Position numbers and translations under genes: made by a program
Assembly: GCF_014203835.1 (NCBI RefSeq)
Contig: NZ_JACHJW010000001.1
Location: 6,212,501 to 6,276,500, forward strand
Source: Micromonospora polyrhachis
GTDB lineage: Bacteria > Actinomycetota > Actinomycetes > Mycobacteriales > Micromonosporaceae
Direction of reading: 5' to 3'
Length of the DNA stretch: 64,000 bases
Shown here: positions 1 to 10,552 of the stretch, in pieces
Position numbering within the stretch: the stretch's first letter is position 1
How the letters are laid out: every line of letters starts with the position of its first letter
Notes under the pieces: model-generated
What the model saw: the letters and a program-made list of their open reading frames with translations, nothing else
Told to the model about the DNA's origin: nothing
Database searches by the model: none

Positions 1-502
<502 letters not shown>

Positions 503-541
503 GCCGGCCGAGCCATCGCTTGCCGGCACGGAAAGTCTAGA

Positions 542-587
542 GTTGCCATGTTGGAAACACGGGGGTTACTGTTTCCAACATGGCAAC
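542..587. promoter_or_regulatory. Perfect 18-bp palindrome spanning the start codon of the next gene
   Basis: GTTGCCATGTTGGAAACA (542-559) is perfectly repeated in inverted form at 570-587, with a 10-base centre. The ATG at 580 lies inside the right arm. A symmetrical site this long is a probable operator, and the winged-helix regulator two genes downstream (1080-1385) is the obvious candidate ligand. An RNA hairpin that hides the start codon is the alternative. Confidence 0.6.
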
Positions 588-1083
588 AGACGTGACACCG
601 CCCCCATCCTGGCCGACTCCCGATCAGGCGCGCGCCGCGCTGGGCGACGCCGCACAGGTCCAAGCGTCGGTCGCCCGGCTGTCGGCCACGCCGTGGCCGC
701 TGTGGTTCACCGCCTGCCTCGCGGGGTACTGCGGCGCGCTCCCCATCGTCTTCGGCGGGGTGATCGCCGACCCGGAATGGTTGCTGCCGCGCGCGGCCTG
801 GTTGGTGGCCGGGGTGCTCCTGCTCGCGGTGTACCTGTCGCTGTTCGCCGTGGCGGGGCGCGCCTGGCAGAGTCGGACCGGCGTGGCGCTGCGCATGGAC
901 GTGTTACCCAAGCGGATCGCGCTGCCCGGGGCGATCGGCTATCCAGCCGTGACCGTGGTGGCGCTGGTGGTGTTCTGGCTTACCGGCAACCCACTGCCCC
1001 TCTTCGCGGCCTCCGCCGTCGGCATCGCCCTGGCCGTTGGTTTCCACCTGTTGTTCGTACGGCTGCACACGAGGTCGGTGTGA
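580..1083 (+). CDS. Small membrane protein of unknown function
   Basis: I do not recognise the family by name. The 167-residue product has a hydrophilic start and then about four hydrophobic segments (roughly residues 45-65, 70-92, 115-135 and 138-158), so it is an integral membrane protein. The ATG at 580 sits in the right arm of a perfect palindrome, and no Shine-Dalgarno is visible, so translation may be leaderless. The stop overlaps the GTG start of a winged-helix regulator (GTGTGA at 1078-1083), which makes a two-gene operon in which the regulator probably controls both genes. A TTA codon occurs at 904. Such membrane-protein/HTH pairs are common in actinomycetes, but the role here is unknown. 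Confidence 0.75.
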   Translation: MATDVTPPPSWPTPDQARAALGDAAQVQASVARLSATPWPLWFTACLAGYCGALPIVFGGVIADPEWLLPRAAWLVAGVLLLAVYLSLFAVAGRAWQSRTGVALRMDVLPKRIALPGAIGYPAVTVVALVVFWLTGNPLPLFAASAVGIALAVGFHLLFVRLHTRSV

Positions 1084-1385
1084 CCGGAGACCTCGTCGGA
1101 GGCTTCGACGCCACCATCCACGCCCCCAACCGCCTGCGAATCTGTGCCCTGCTCGACACGGCCGGGGAGGCCGAGTTCGGCGTCGTTCAGGAGCAGTTGG
1201 CGGTCTCCGCGTCGGTGCTCAGCAAGCACGTGACCGTCCTGATGGAGGCCGGTTACGTCGAACAGCGCAAGGCGGTCCGGGAGACCCGGCAGCGCGTCTG
1301 GCTGTGCCTCACCCGGGAGGGTCGGTCCGCCTATCGGGCCCATGTTGCGGCGCTTCGGGCAATCGTCGGTGAGCAGCCGCGATAG
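1080..1385 (+). CDS. Winged-helix (MarR/ArsR-like) transcriptional regulator
   Basis: A 101-residue DNA-binding protein consisting of a single winged-helix domain. The recognition-helix region reads LAVSASVLSKHVTVLMEAGYVEQRK, followed by a wing with RQRVWLCLTREGR, as in the short MarR-like HTH_34 type. It starts at GTG 1080, which overlaps the stop of the upstream membrane-protein gene by four bases, so the two are translationally coupled. No effector-binding domain is present beyond the core fold. It probably binds the 18-bp palindrome at 542-587 and represses its own operon; this is inferred from position and symmetry only. Confidence 0.8.
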   Translation: MTGDLVGGFDATIHAPNRLRICALLDTAGEAEFGVVQEQLAVSASVLSKHVTVLMEAGYVEQRKAVRETRQRVWLCLTREGRSAYRAHVAALRAIVGEQPR

Positions 1386-1468
1386 CCGGACCACCCAGAC
1401 CCGGGCGTCCCGTGGTGCCGTGGTGCGGTTGCCGGTGAGCCAACCGCACCCGACCGCTGCCAGGTGGG

Positions 1469-1657
1469 TCAGCGTTCGCCGACGACCTGTAGGAACGACC
1501 GCCAGGCGGCCGGCGTGAAGACGAGCGCCGGCCCCTGCCGGTCCTTGCTGTCCCGTACGGCCACGGCACCGGGCAGGTTGTCAGCCACCTCGACGCAGTC
1601 GCCGCCACTGGCACCGCTGCGGATGGACTTGCGCCACCGGGCGTCGGTCAGGTCCAT
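1469..1657 (-). CDS. DUF397 domain protein
   Basis: A 62-residue protein made up entirely of a DUF397 domain: WRKSIRSGASGGDCVEV near the start, then VAVRDSKDRQGPALVFTPAAWRSFL. The start is ATG 1657, preceded by AAGGAG eleven bases upstream; longer in-frame extensions have no ribosome site. It overlaps the end of the XRE regulator gene by ten bases, and the two form the pair that recurs in many copies in Streptomyces and relatives. Some of these pairs affect morphological differentiation or antibiotic production, and small DUF397 partners have been proposed to act with the cognate regulator. The specific role here is unknown. Confidence 0.85.
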   Translation of the reverse strand: MDLTDARWRKSIRSGASGGDCVEVADNLPGAVAVRDSKDRQGPALVFTPAAWRSFLQVVGER

Positions 1658-2457
1658 TGCTTCATCATCTCCTTGATCAGGTCCAGCGACTGCCGGCGCG
1701 ACAGCGCCTCGTTGCGCACACCATCCCACCTACTCAGCAGCGCGGCCAGACCCTCCTCGCTGTCCACCAGGAACCCGCCGAGCTGGGTCTCCAGGTGCCC
1801 CACCCAGCCGCCCTCGGCGGACCGGGCCAGGATGAACGGGCCGGACTGCCCGATGTGGAAGACGACATCGGTGGGGATGACGTGGATGCTGATGTGTGGG
1901 CGTTCGGCGCATTCCACCAGGTGGGCGAGTTGCTCGGCCATCAGCGCGTCGTAGCCCTCGCCGGTGCGCCGCACCGCCCGTTCGTCGAGGACGGCGAAGA
2001 ACTCCGGCGGGTCGTCCCGGGTCAGGATCGCCTGCCGGTCCAGCCGGTTCGCCACCCGCTGCTCGACCCTCTCGTCGGTCAGCGCGCCGTCGGTGCGCAG
2101 GACGGCCCGGGCGTAGGCCTCGGTCTGCAACAGGCCGGGCACCAGGGTTGGCTGGTAACCGCGCAACTGGGCCGCGCTCCGCTCGGCGTCCAACCAGGGC
2201 TGGAACCACACCGGTTCCCGGTCCCGCCTGGCCAGTTCCCAGAGCGCGACGAAGAGCCCACCCGTGTCGAGCACGGTGTCGGCCCGCCTCAGGAAGGGCA
2301 GGTCGATCGGACGCTGGCCCAACTCCACGGCCGAGACCATGGAGGCCGAGTAGTGCATGAGCCGACCGAACTCCTCCTGACTGTATTTGGCAGCGAGGCG
2401 CATCCGGCGTAATTGGGCGCGGATCAGTTCGACGGTGGGTACGGATTCGCTCTCCAC
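1648..2457 (-). CDS. XRE-family regulator with DUF5753 C-terminal domain
   Basis: A 269-residue cytoplasmic DNA-binding protein. An N-terminal helix-turn-helix (about residues 12-60, with AKYSQEEFGRLMHYS and SMVSAVELGQR) is followed by a DUF5753 domain (about 85-265, starting WFQPWLDAERSA and including VPGLLQTEAYARAVL). This is the standard architecture of the regulator partner of DUF397 proteins. GTG 2457 is chosen because GGAGGA lies just upstream; the long upstream extension of the frame lacks protein character. It is transcribed away from rox, with about 350 bp between them. The target is unknown. Confidence 0.88.
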   Translation of the reverse strand: MESESVPTVELIRAQLRRMRLAAKYSQEEFGRLMHYSASMVSAVELGQRPIDLPFLRRADTVLDTGGLFVALWELARRDREPVWFQPWLDAERSAAQLRGYQPTLVPGLLQTEAYARAVLRTDGALTDERVEQRVANRLDRQAILTRDDPPEFFAVLDERAVRRTGEGYDALMAEQLAHLVECAERPHISIHVIPTDVVFHIGQSGPFILARSAEGGWVGHLETQLGGFLVDSEEGLAALLSRWDGVRNEALSRRQSLDLIKEMMKQWT

Positions 2458-4469
<2,012 letters not shown>

Positions 4470-4510
4470 TTTCGCCGTTATGGTCATGGCTACCGGTCGT
4501 GGTGACGGCC

Positions 4511-4548
4511 TGGTCTACCCCCGGTGGCCTGATCTACCCCCGGCGGCC
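4511..4548. repeat. 19-bp tandem repeat upstream of the PucR gene
   Basis: Two copies of TGRTCTACCCCCGGYGGCC (4511-4529 and 4530-4548), differing at two positions, lie about 100 bp before the PucR-family start. Confidence 0.75.
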
Positions 4549-4638
4549 CACGCCTGTCCGGCGGTAGTACGGGTTTCTGTGACGCAGCGTTATCAAGTTG
4601 TCAAGATCCGGAACGTAGAGCGAGCGGCCGTCACCCGG

Positions 4639-4651
4639 TAGCGTGGCCGCG
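4639..4651 (+). promoter_or_regulatory. Leaderless promoter of the PucR-family gene
   Basis: The -10-like TAGCGT (4639-4644) ends six bases before GTG 4651, so transcription would start at the start codon. The surrounding CCGGTAGCGTGGCC is identical to the block before the gene at 35065. Confidence 0.55.
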
Positions 4652-6351
4652 TGTTTCCCACCGTCCGTGACGTGCTCGCCCTGGACCCGGTCCAGTACGG
4701 CGGGCCCCGAGTTGTTGCCGGGGAGACCAGTCTGGACCGTCTTGTCCGCTGGGTGCACGTTGCCGAGGTGCCCGACATCGCCCCACTACTCGGCGGTGGC
4801 GAACTGGTCCTGACCACCGGCATCGGTCTGCCGGCCGACGACGACGGACTACGGGCCTTCATCGGTGATCTCGCCGGGGTGGGGGTCTCCGGCCTGGTGG
4901 TCGAACTCGGCCGTCGCTATCCGGCCAGCGTGCCCCGGGTGATGGTGGCCGCCGCCAACCGGCGCGGGCTGCCCCTGGTCGAGCTGCGGCTGCCCACCCC
5001 GTTCGTCCCGATCACCGAGGCGGTACACGGGCTGATCGTCCACGCCCAGCTCGCCGAGCTGCGGGCCACCGAGGAGATCCACCAGCGGTTCACGGAACTC
5101 TCCGTCGAGGGGGCCGAGCCGGCCGAGGTGATCCGTCAGGCCGCCGAGCTGTCCGGCTGCCCGGTGGTGTTGGAGAATCTGTCCCGCCAGGTGCTGGCCT
5201 ACGATCCGGCCGGGGGCAGCGCCGAATTGCTGCTCAGCGGCTGGGAACAACAGTCCCGGCGGATTCGGCCGACCGGGCGCACCGCGTACGACCCGGACAC
5301 CGGCTGGCTGGTCACCACGGTGGGAGCCCGTGGCCAGGACTGGGGGCGGCTGCTGCTGCGCTGGCCCAGCGGCGAGTGGGCCGACCGGCTCGGGATGCCC
5401 GACCGGATGGGAGCGCCCGAACGGCCCGAGCTCCCCCCGACCCGGTTGACCATTCTGCTCGAACGGGCCGCCTCCACGCTGGCCCTGGGCCGGCTCATCC
5501 GGCGCGACGTCGATGGACTGGAACGCCAGATCCACCGTACGTTGCTCACCACCCTGCTCGATCATGCTCGGCTGGTCGACGAGGTGGCCCTACGGGCGCG
5601 CGCCCTCGGGGTGGTCCTCGAACGTCGGCACCTGGTGGGGGTGGTGGTCCGGCACCGGACCGACGAGGCGGCCACCGAAACCGCCCAGGCCCGGCTACGG
5701 GACCTGGCCGAAGCGGTCAGCCAGGCGATGCGGGAGAGCAAGCTGACCGGGTTGGCCAGCGCGCTGGACGACCAGGCGGTGGGCGTACTGCTCGCGTTAC
5801 CGGACGCGAGCGCCGAGGAGCGCTCGCTCTCCGCGTTCGCGGCGGCGCTGGATCGGGTACGCCTCGCGGCGGCGTCGACGCAACACGCTGCCGGCGCCCG
5901 GGACGCGGTGATCGTGGCGGCCGGCTCGGGCGTGGGCACCCTGCGGGAGGGGCGGCGGTCGCTGATCGAGGCCCGGCAGATCGCCGACGCGGCCCGGCGG
6001 GGGCGGCGGGACCTGGCCGTGTTCCGCCTGCCCCACGTCCGGCTGCCCGGATTGCTGCACCTGCTGCGTGACGAGCCCCGATTGCAGACCTTCGTCGAGC
6101 GGGAACTCGGGCCGCTGCTGGCCTACGACGCCGAGCACCCGAAGGAGCAGTTGCTCGGCACCCTGCGGATCTACCTGGAGCAGGGCCGGAACAAGTCCGC
6201 CGCCGCGACGGCGGCGCACCTGTCCCGGCCGGCCTTCTACGAGCGGTTGGCCCGGATCGCCCGAATCCTCGACGCCGACCTCGACTCGGTGGACGTGTGC
6301 CTGTCGCTGCATGTCGCTCTGCTTGCCCTGGACGCGGTCCGGGACACCTGA
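4651..6351 (+). CDS. PucR-family transcriptional regulator
   Basis: A 566-residue regulator. The N-terminal PucR domain (about 8-125) contains VVAGETSLDRLVRWVHVAEV and LGGGELVLTTG; a central region (about 260-430) has GGDEF-like character; and the C-terminus carries a PucR-type helix-turn-helix (about 500-556) with LLGTLRIYLEQGRNKSAAAT and SRPAFYERLARI. Members of this family regulate purine, amine and amino-acid catabolism, but no catabolic gene lies beside this one, so its target cannot be named. The start is GTG 4651, with a -10-like TAGCGT six bases upstream, so the mRNA is probably leaderless. A TTA codon is present at 5797. Confidence 0.88.
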   Translation: MFPTVRDVLALDPVQYGGPRVVAGETSLDRLVRWVHVAEVPDIAPLLGGGELVLTTGIGLPADDDGLRAFIGDLAGVGVSGLVVELGRRYPASVPRVMVAAANRRGLPLVELRLPTPFVPITEAVHGLIVHAQLAELRATEEIHQRFTELSVEGAEPAEVIRQAAELSGCPVVLENLSRQVLAYDPAGGSAELLLSGWEQQSRRIRPTGRTAYDPDTGWLVTTVGARGQDWGRLLLRWPSGEWADRLGMPDRMGAPERPELPPTRLTILLERAASTLALGRLIRRDVDGLERQIHRTLLTTLLDHARLVDEVALRARALGVVLERRHLVGVVVRHRTDEAATETAQARLRDLAEAVSQAMRESKLTGLASALDDQAVGVLLALPDASAEERSLSAFAAALDRVRLAAASTQHAAGARDAVIVAAGSGVGTLREGRRSLIEARQIADAARRGRRDLAVFRLPHVRLPGLLHLLRDEPRLQTFVERELGPLLAYDAEHPKEQLLGTLRIYLEQGRNKSAAATAAHLSRPAFYERLARIARILDADLDSVDVCLSLHVALLALDAVRDT

Positions 6352-6391
6352 GCGGCACGCGGTCCGTGACACCGGGCGCTGCCCACGACGA

Positions 6392-7753
6392 CTATCCCTC
6401 GCCCACACCGATCTTGGCGAGCGCGTCGGCGTACGCGGGGGGAACGTGGTTCGGGCCGTCCGGGGTGAAGACGTCGGACCGGGAGGCGGTCGACCAGGCG
6501 TCCGCCGGTACGGCGTCGACCAGCGCCCGGACCACGGCAGCGTCCCGCCACTGCTCCTGCTCGGTCAGCAGCCCGAGCGCCACCAGCGACTCCTCGACCT
6601 CGCCGACACACTCGAACGGTTTGTGCGCGTCGATGCCGAGCAGTTCCAGGTAACCCGGCACCTGGGCCGGATCGGCGAGCAGGTCGCCGCTGAAGATGTG
6701 GACCAGCCGCTCGCGGGGCATGAACGGGGCCAGGGCCAGGAAGACGAACCGGCACTTCGGGCAGTCGCCGCACCAGCGGGCCGTCGGGTCGTGCAGCTTG
6801 AACGCGGCGTTGCAGCTGGTCACCACGTCGTCGTAGCGGGTGAACTGGGCGAACAGTCGGGCGATGTGTAGCTCCGACAGCGGCCGCAGCAGGGAGAAGT
6901 ACGGCTCGGTCAGCCCGGCGTGCCCGGCCAGCGCGGCGCGTAGCAGCCCCTCCGCCTCGACGCCCTTGGACCACTGGTGGTTGATCTCTTGACCGTTCCA
7001 GATCAGGTTCGGGTCGGAGGCCGAGCGCTCGTTGGACATCACCACCGGGCCGAGCCCGTGCAGCACGGCCGTCGCCACCGCGATGAGGGAGTTGATCGCC
7101 GTGACCGGGATGTGTCCGTTGTACGCCCCGGCGGCGTTCCACTCGAACAGCGTCGGGTCGATCTTCCGGCGGGCGGCCAGCGCGACCAGCCCCGACGCCT
7201 CGTTGACCGCGACGATGACCGGATTGGGGTTGACCGAGAACGGCACCGGGTCGAACCCACTCTGGCGCAGCGCCTCCAGGCTCACGATCGAGTCCTTGCC
7301 CCCACCCACCGCCGACAACGGTCGTCGGCCGGAGTTGTCGACCGGCTCCGGGGCGGTCGGCTCACCGGCCGGCACCTCCGGCACCAGTTCCAGCACGTGC
7401 GGCAGGTCGTTGCGGTAGGCGTACTCGGCCAGGCCCTTGGTGTAGACGGCGGTGGTCAGCGCGACGGCGGCCTCGCCCAGCGGTGCCGGCAGCACCAGCC
7501 GGCGCGGCGCGGCAGCCTTGTAGTAACTGACCCCGGCGACCAGGTGCAGCAGCTCCAGCACCCGACCGAAGGTGGCCAGGGTGGCCTCGTCCGGCCGGGT
7601 CGACGGCACCGGAAACGTGATCGTCTCGGTGAACCGCAGCTCGCCGCCCGGCCCGGTGAGCGCGTAGTCGAACGAGGCCACACCGGTGGTGAGGTCGATC
7701 GAGTGTGACGGGAAACTGAAGGCGACCATCTGTCGGAGCTGTCCGTTGAGCAC
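6392..7753 (-). CDS. murL: UDP-MurNAc-L-Ala-L-Glu epimerase
   Basis: A 453-residue enzyme that epimerises the terminal L-Glu of UDP-MurNAc-L-Ala-L-Glu to D-Glu in an ATP-dependent reaction, replacing the glutamate racemase/MurD route (described in Xanthomonas oryzae). Visible features are a PP-loop-like nucleotide motif SAVGGGKDS (about 147-155), VVMSNERSASDPN (about 237-249) and a cysteine cluster (Cys314, and Cys328/331/334 in WCGDCPKC). It diverges from murD2, whose product makes its substrate, and this pairing strongly supports the assignment. GTG 7753 is chosen because the -10-like TAGTAT ends five bases upstream, suggesting a leaderless mRNA; ATG 7729 is the alternative. Confidence 0.85.
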   Translation of the reverse strand: MLNGQLRQMVAFSFPSHSIDLTTGVASFDYALTGPGGELRFTETITFPVPSTRPDEATLATFGRVLELLHLVAGVSYYKAAAPRRLVLPAPLGEAAVALTTAVYTKGLAEYAYRNDLPHVLELVPEVPAGEPTAPEPVDNSGRRPLSAVGGGKDSIVSLEALRQSGFDPVPFSVNPNPVIVAVNEASGLVALAARRKIDPTLFEWNAAGAYNGHIPVTAINSLIAVATAVLHGLGPVVMSNERSASDPNLIWNGQEINHQWSKGVEAEGLLRAALAGHAGLTEPYFSLLRPLSELHIARLFAQFTRYDDVVTSCNAAFKLHDPTARWCGDCPKCRFVFLALAPFMPRERLVHIFSGDLLADPAQVPGYLELLGIDAHKPFECVGEVEESLVALGLLTEQEQWRDAAVVRALVDAVPADAWSTASRSDVFTPDGPNHVPPAYADALAKIGVGEG

Positions 7754-7801
7754 ACGCCATACTAGTCCCGGCCCGGTCGCCGGATGTGGAGGAGATCACC
7801 A
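7754..7801. promoter_or_regulatory. Divergent murL-murD2 promoter region
   Basis: Only 48 bp separate the two genes. TAGTAT (7764-7759 on the minus strand) is the likely -10 for murL. The murD2 ribosome site GGAGGAG is at 7788-7794, seven bases before GTG 7802. Confidence 0.55.
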
Positions 7802-9154
7802 GTGCGCCTGTCTGACCTGCGCGGACGTTCGGTTGCCGTCTGGGGAACTGGGCGGGAGGGACGGGCGGCGGTGACCGCTGTCGCCGCGCACGGCCCGGCC
7901 AGCCTGGTCGCGGTCGACGACAGCGCCAGCTTCCTGTCACTGCCCTGGGATGGCGTGCTCGCCCAGACCGCCCCGCTCTACACCGGGCCGGACGGGTTCG
8001 AGCAGTTGGCCGCCGCCGAGGTGGTGGTCCGCTCCCCGGGCGTACCGCAGACCCACCCGTGGCTGGCCGAACTGCGCGAGCGCGGGGTCACCGTCACCGG
8101 CGGCACGGCCCTGTGGATGGCCGACCACGCGGCCTGCACCGTGGGGGTCACCGGCAGCAAGGGCAAGAGCACCACCTCCAGCCTGATCAGCCAGCTCCTC
8201 GCTGCGGTCGGCCGGCCGAACGTCTTCGGTGGCAACATCGGGGTTCCCCTGCTCGACCTGCCCCCGGCCGAGCTGTACGTGCTGGAACTGTCCAGCTACC
8301 AGTGCTCCGACCTGACCGACTCGCCCCGGGTGGCCGTGGTGACCTCGCTCTTTCCCGAGCACCTGGACGCGCATGGTGGGGAGCGGGAGTACTACCGGGA
8401 CAAGCTCAACCTGCTCGACCACGGCCCGGAGACGATCATCGTCAACGGCACCGATCCGCGACTGGCCGCCGAGATCGGTGACCGCCCGGTGATCCGGGCC
8501 GGTACGCCGGACACGTTCCACGTCGCGCCCGGCCCGGACGGTACGCCGTACCTGTTCGCGGCGGACCAGCCACTCTTTCCCCGGGCGGCGCTTCCGCTGG
8601 TCGGTCGGCACAACGAGGGCAACCTGTGCGTGGCGCTGGCCGTGCTGACCGCGCTCGGGGTGGACTGCGTCGCCGAGCGGGAGACCCTGGCCGGGGCGGT
8701 GGCCGCGTTCCAGGGGCTGCCGCACCGGCTCACCGAGATCGAGGACCCGTCCGGGGTGATGTTCGTCGACGACACGCTGGCGACCAGCCCCTACTCGGCG
8801 ATGCACGCGATCGACGCGTACGAGGGGCGGCCGTTGACCGTCATCGTCGGCGGCAACGACCGGGGGCTGGACTACAGCCCGCTGCGTGACCACCTCGCCC
8901 AGCGGGGCGACATCAACGTGATCGGCATCCCGGACAGCGGTCCCCGGATCATCGAGCTGCTGCGGGACCTGCCCTCGGTGCACACCGAACTCGCCGACGA
9001 CCTGGTGGCGGCGGTCCGGCAGGCCCGGAAGCTGACCCCGACCGGCGGGGTGGTGCTGCTCTCCCCGGCCGCGCCCAGCTACGGCCGGTTCCGCAACTTC
9101 GAGCACCGTTCCGAGGTGTTCGCGCAGGCCATCCGGGACACCGCCGTCGGCTAG
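7802..9154 (+). CDS. murD2: UDP-MurNAc-L-Ala--L-glutamate ligase
   Basis: A 450-residue Mur ligase that adds L-glutamate (not D-glutamate) to UDP-MurNAc-L-Ala in the MurD2/MurL pathway. It has the three-domain Mur ligase pattern: an N-terminal substrate domain with VAVWGTGREGRAAV, a P-loop GVTGSKGKSTTSSLI at about 115-129, the ELSSYQ block, TSLFPEHLDAHG, and a C-terminal domain with GLPHRLTEI and FVDDTLATSP. Length matches MurD. The start is GTG 7802 because GGAGGAG lies seven bases upstream; ATG 7784 would put that site inside the gene. The MurD2 rather than MurD call rests on the divergent murL neighbour and the absence of the other dcw-cluster genes nearby. Confidence 0.83.
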   Translation: MRLSDLRGRSVAVWGTGREGRAAVTAVAAHGPASLVAVDDSASFLSLPWDGVLAQTAPLYTGPDGFEQLAAAEVVVRSPGVPQTHPWLAELRERGVTVTGGTALWMADHAACTVGVTGSKGKSTTSSLISQLLAAVGRPNVFGGNIGVPLLDLPPAELYVLELSSYQCSDLTDSPRVAVVTSLFPEHLDAHGGEREYYRDKLNLLDHGPETIIVNGTDPRLAAEIGDRPVIRAGTPDTFHVAPGPDGTPYLFAADQPLFPRAALPLVGRHNEGNLCVALAVLTALGVDCVAERETLAGAVAAFQGLPHRLTEIEDPSGVMFVDDTLATSPYSAMHAIDAYEGRPLTVIVGGNDRGLDYSPLRDHLAQRGDINVIGIPDSGPRIIELLRDLPSVHTELADDLVAAVRQARKLTPTGGVVLLSPAAPSYGRFRNFEHRSEVFAQAIRDTAVG

Positions 9155-9217
9155 TCACCTGCGTCCGCCGGACATGCATATTGACAGATATGAAAGTGGT
9201 TGCTTCACTTCCAACTG

Positions 9218-9236
9218 GTTAGTAAAGATTCCTAAC
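9218..9236. promoter_or_regulatory. Interrupted palindrome upstream of a secreted protein
   Basis: GTTAGTAA-AGA-TTCCTAAC has 8-bp arms with one mismatch and lies just before the ribosome site of the gene at 9248, in an unusually A/T-rich stretch that also contains TTGACA (9181-9186). It is a likely operator. Confidence 0.5.
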
Positions 9237-9247
9237 TGAGGAGTGTC

Positions 9248-9544
9248 GTGAAGCGGTCCGCCATCACTCTTTCCCTGACAGTCGCCCTGGCCACTACGAT
9301 CTCCGTTGGCGCGGCGAGCCCAGCCGTCGCCACCCCAACCGACTGCAGCTACAGCGTCAGTGGCTATACCGCGTCCAGCCTGTGCGCCAGCGGCACCGGC
9401 GAACACCGGGTCAAGGTGCTCCAGCGGCATCTTCAATACGGGGACGCGATCCTGATCGAGGGGCCGTGGAAGCCGGTGGGGGAGACCTCGACCGCCAACC
9501 TCACGCCACACCGGACCGAGCGGGTCTGGGTCGAGACCCGGTGA
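9248..9544 (+). CDS. Small secreted protein of unknown function
   Basis: A 98-residue protein with a Sec signal peptide (KR at residues 2-3, a hydrophobic core over about 5-22, and likely cleavage near AVA-TP at about 28-30). The mature part of about 70 residues contains two cysteines (CSYSVSGYTASSLC) that could form a disulfide, and ends with RTERVWVETR. It resembles the many short exported actinomycete proteins of unknown role. The start is GTG 9248 with GGAG upstream. An A/T-rich promoter region and a palindrome (9218-9236) precede it, suggesting regulated, well-expressed transcription. It stands alone; the gene after it is on the other strand. Confidence 0.75.
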   Translation: MKRSAITLSLTVALATTISVGAASPAVATPTDCSYSVSGYTASSLCASGTGEHRVKVLQRHLQYGDAILIEGPWKPVGETSTANLTPHRTERVWVETR

Positions 9545-9565
9545 CCGGTCGGGTCCGGGTCGCAG

Positions 9566-10486
9566 CTAAGCGTGCGGCTCGACCGCACTGACCGACGCGT
9601 GCAGGGTGCGCATCGAGCGGATGGCCGAGCGCACCTCCTGCAGATAGCGACCGGGGGTCAGGGTCGGCTCGGGCAGCGGTGCGTCGGCCAGCGTCGGATC
9701 CACCCCCACCGTGTCGATGGCACACCCGTACGGCACGCCGAGGGTCCGGATCGCGTCGCAGTGCTGGAACGGTACGTAGATCGGCGCGGTCACCACGAGC
9801 ACCCGGTCACCGGGGGAGAGGCGTACCTGCCCGGCCCAGAACCGCTGCGTGTCGGCGGTGTGTGCCCGCCGTACGGTCGGATCGCTGGACGGGGCGGCGA
9901 GGACCCGGACCGGCGGCCCCGGGGTGGGTCGGCTGCTGCCGAACGCCCGGCGTACTCCCGCGTTGAGGGCGTCCACCTCGGTCCCACAGTCGGTGACCCC
10001 GATCGCGGCGAGGTTGTCCCGCTCTGCCTGGCTCAAGGGCCGGAGGCTGCCCAACGCGGCGATCACGCCGGTGACGGTGAGTCCTGACCGGATCAGGTGC
10101 GCGGCGTAGCCGGTGCGTCGCAGGCAGGCGTGTGCGAGGCCGCCGAGCACGATCAGGTGCTGGTAGACGGGCTGCGGCGGGGGCGTCGCCTCGACCATGC
10201 CCAGCAGCCGGGCCGCCTCGACGACCAGTCGGGCGATGCCTGGATCGAGGTCGGGTTCCCGGGCCTCGGGTCGTTCCCGGCCGCCCCGGAAGTCCCAGTG
10301 CCTGGCGGAGAAGTCGTCGAGCCAGGCGAGCAGCTCGCCTGGCCGGGTCTCGGGGGGCCGTCCGCCGAACGCTGCCACCAACTCGCGTACGGGTGCGGAG
10401 TTGATCCATCCGGCGATCTCGGCGGCCAGGGTGGACGCCGGAGTGCCGGCTGTTCCCGGCGGCAGCGGTACGTGGCTGTCGGGCAC
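9566..10486 (-). CDS. Uncharacterised protein, possible DUF218-like fold
   Basis: A 306-residue soluble protein that I cannot assign firmly. The segment LIVLGGLAHACLRRTGYAAHL, then GVIALGSLRPLSQAE-like sequence, a polar PTVRRAHTADT block and finally DRVLVVTAPIYVPFQHCDA follow the order of motifs seen in YdcF/ElyC-type DUF218 proteins (GG, the R-E block, the T-x-x-N/D block, then VT-x-x-x-H). That match is weak and made by eye. The start is GTG 10486; the -10-like TAGGAT (10498-10493) ends six bases upstream, so the mRNA is probably leaderless. The gene is convergent with the small secreted protein and co-oriented with the acyltransferase behind it. Confidence 0.7.
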   Translation of the reverse strand: MPDSHVPLPPGTAGTPASTLAAEIAGWINSAPVRELVAAFGGRPPETRPGELLAWLDDFSARHWDFRGGRERPEAREPDLDPGIARLVVEAARLLGMVEATPPPQPVYQHLIVLGGLAHACLRRTGYAAHLIRSGLTVTGVIAALGSLRPLSQAERDNLAAIGVTDCGTEVDALNAGVRRAFGSSRPTPGPPVRVLAAPSSDPTVRRAHTADTQRFWAGQVRLSPGDRVLVVTAPIYVPFQHCDAIRTLGVPYGCAIDTVGVDPTLADAPLPEPTLTPGRYLQEVRSAIRSMRTLHASVSAVEPHA

Positions 10487-10552
10487 TGCCGGATCCTAGC
10501 CTTCTTGCCGCAAGTCTTGCCGTGGATCGGCTGTGGTGAGAGCGTTCTGCAG

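Noticed and set aside
543-1385. A 280-codon open frame over the membrane-protein gene and the regulator
   Set aside because: Only its last 101 codons have protein character; the rest is a shadow of the membrane-protein gene in another frame.
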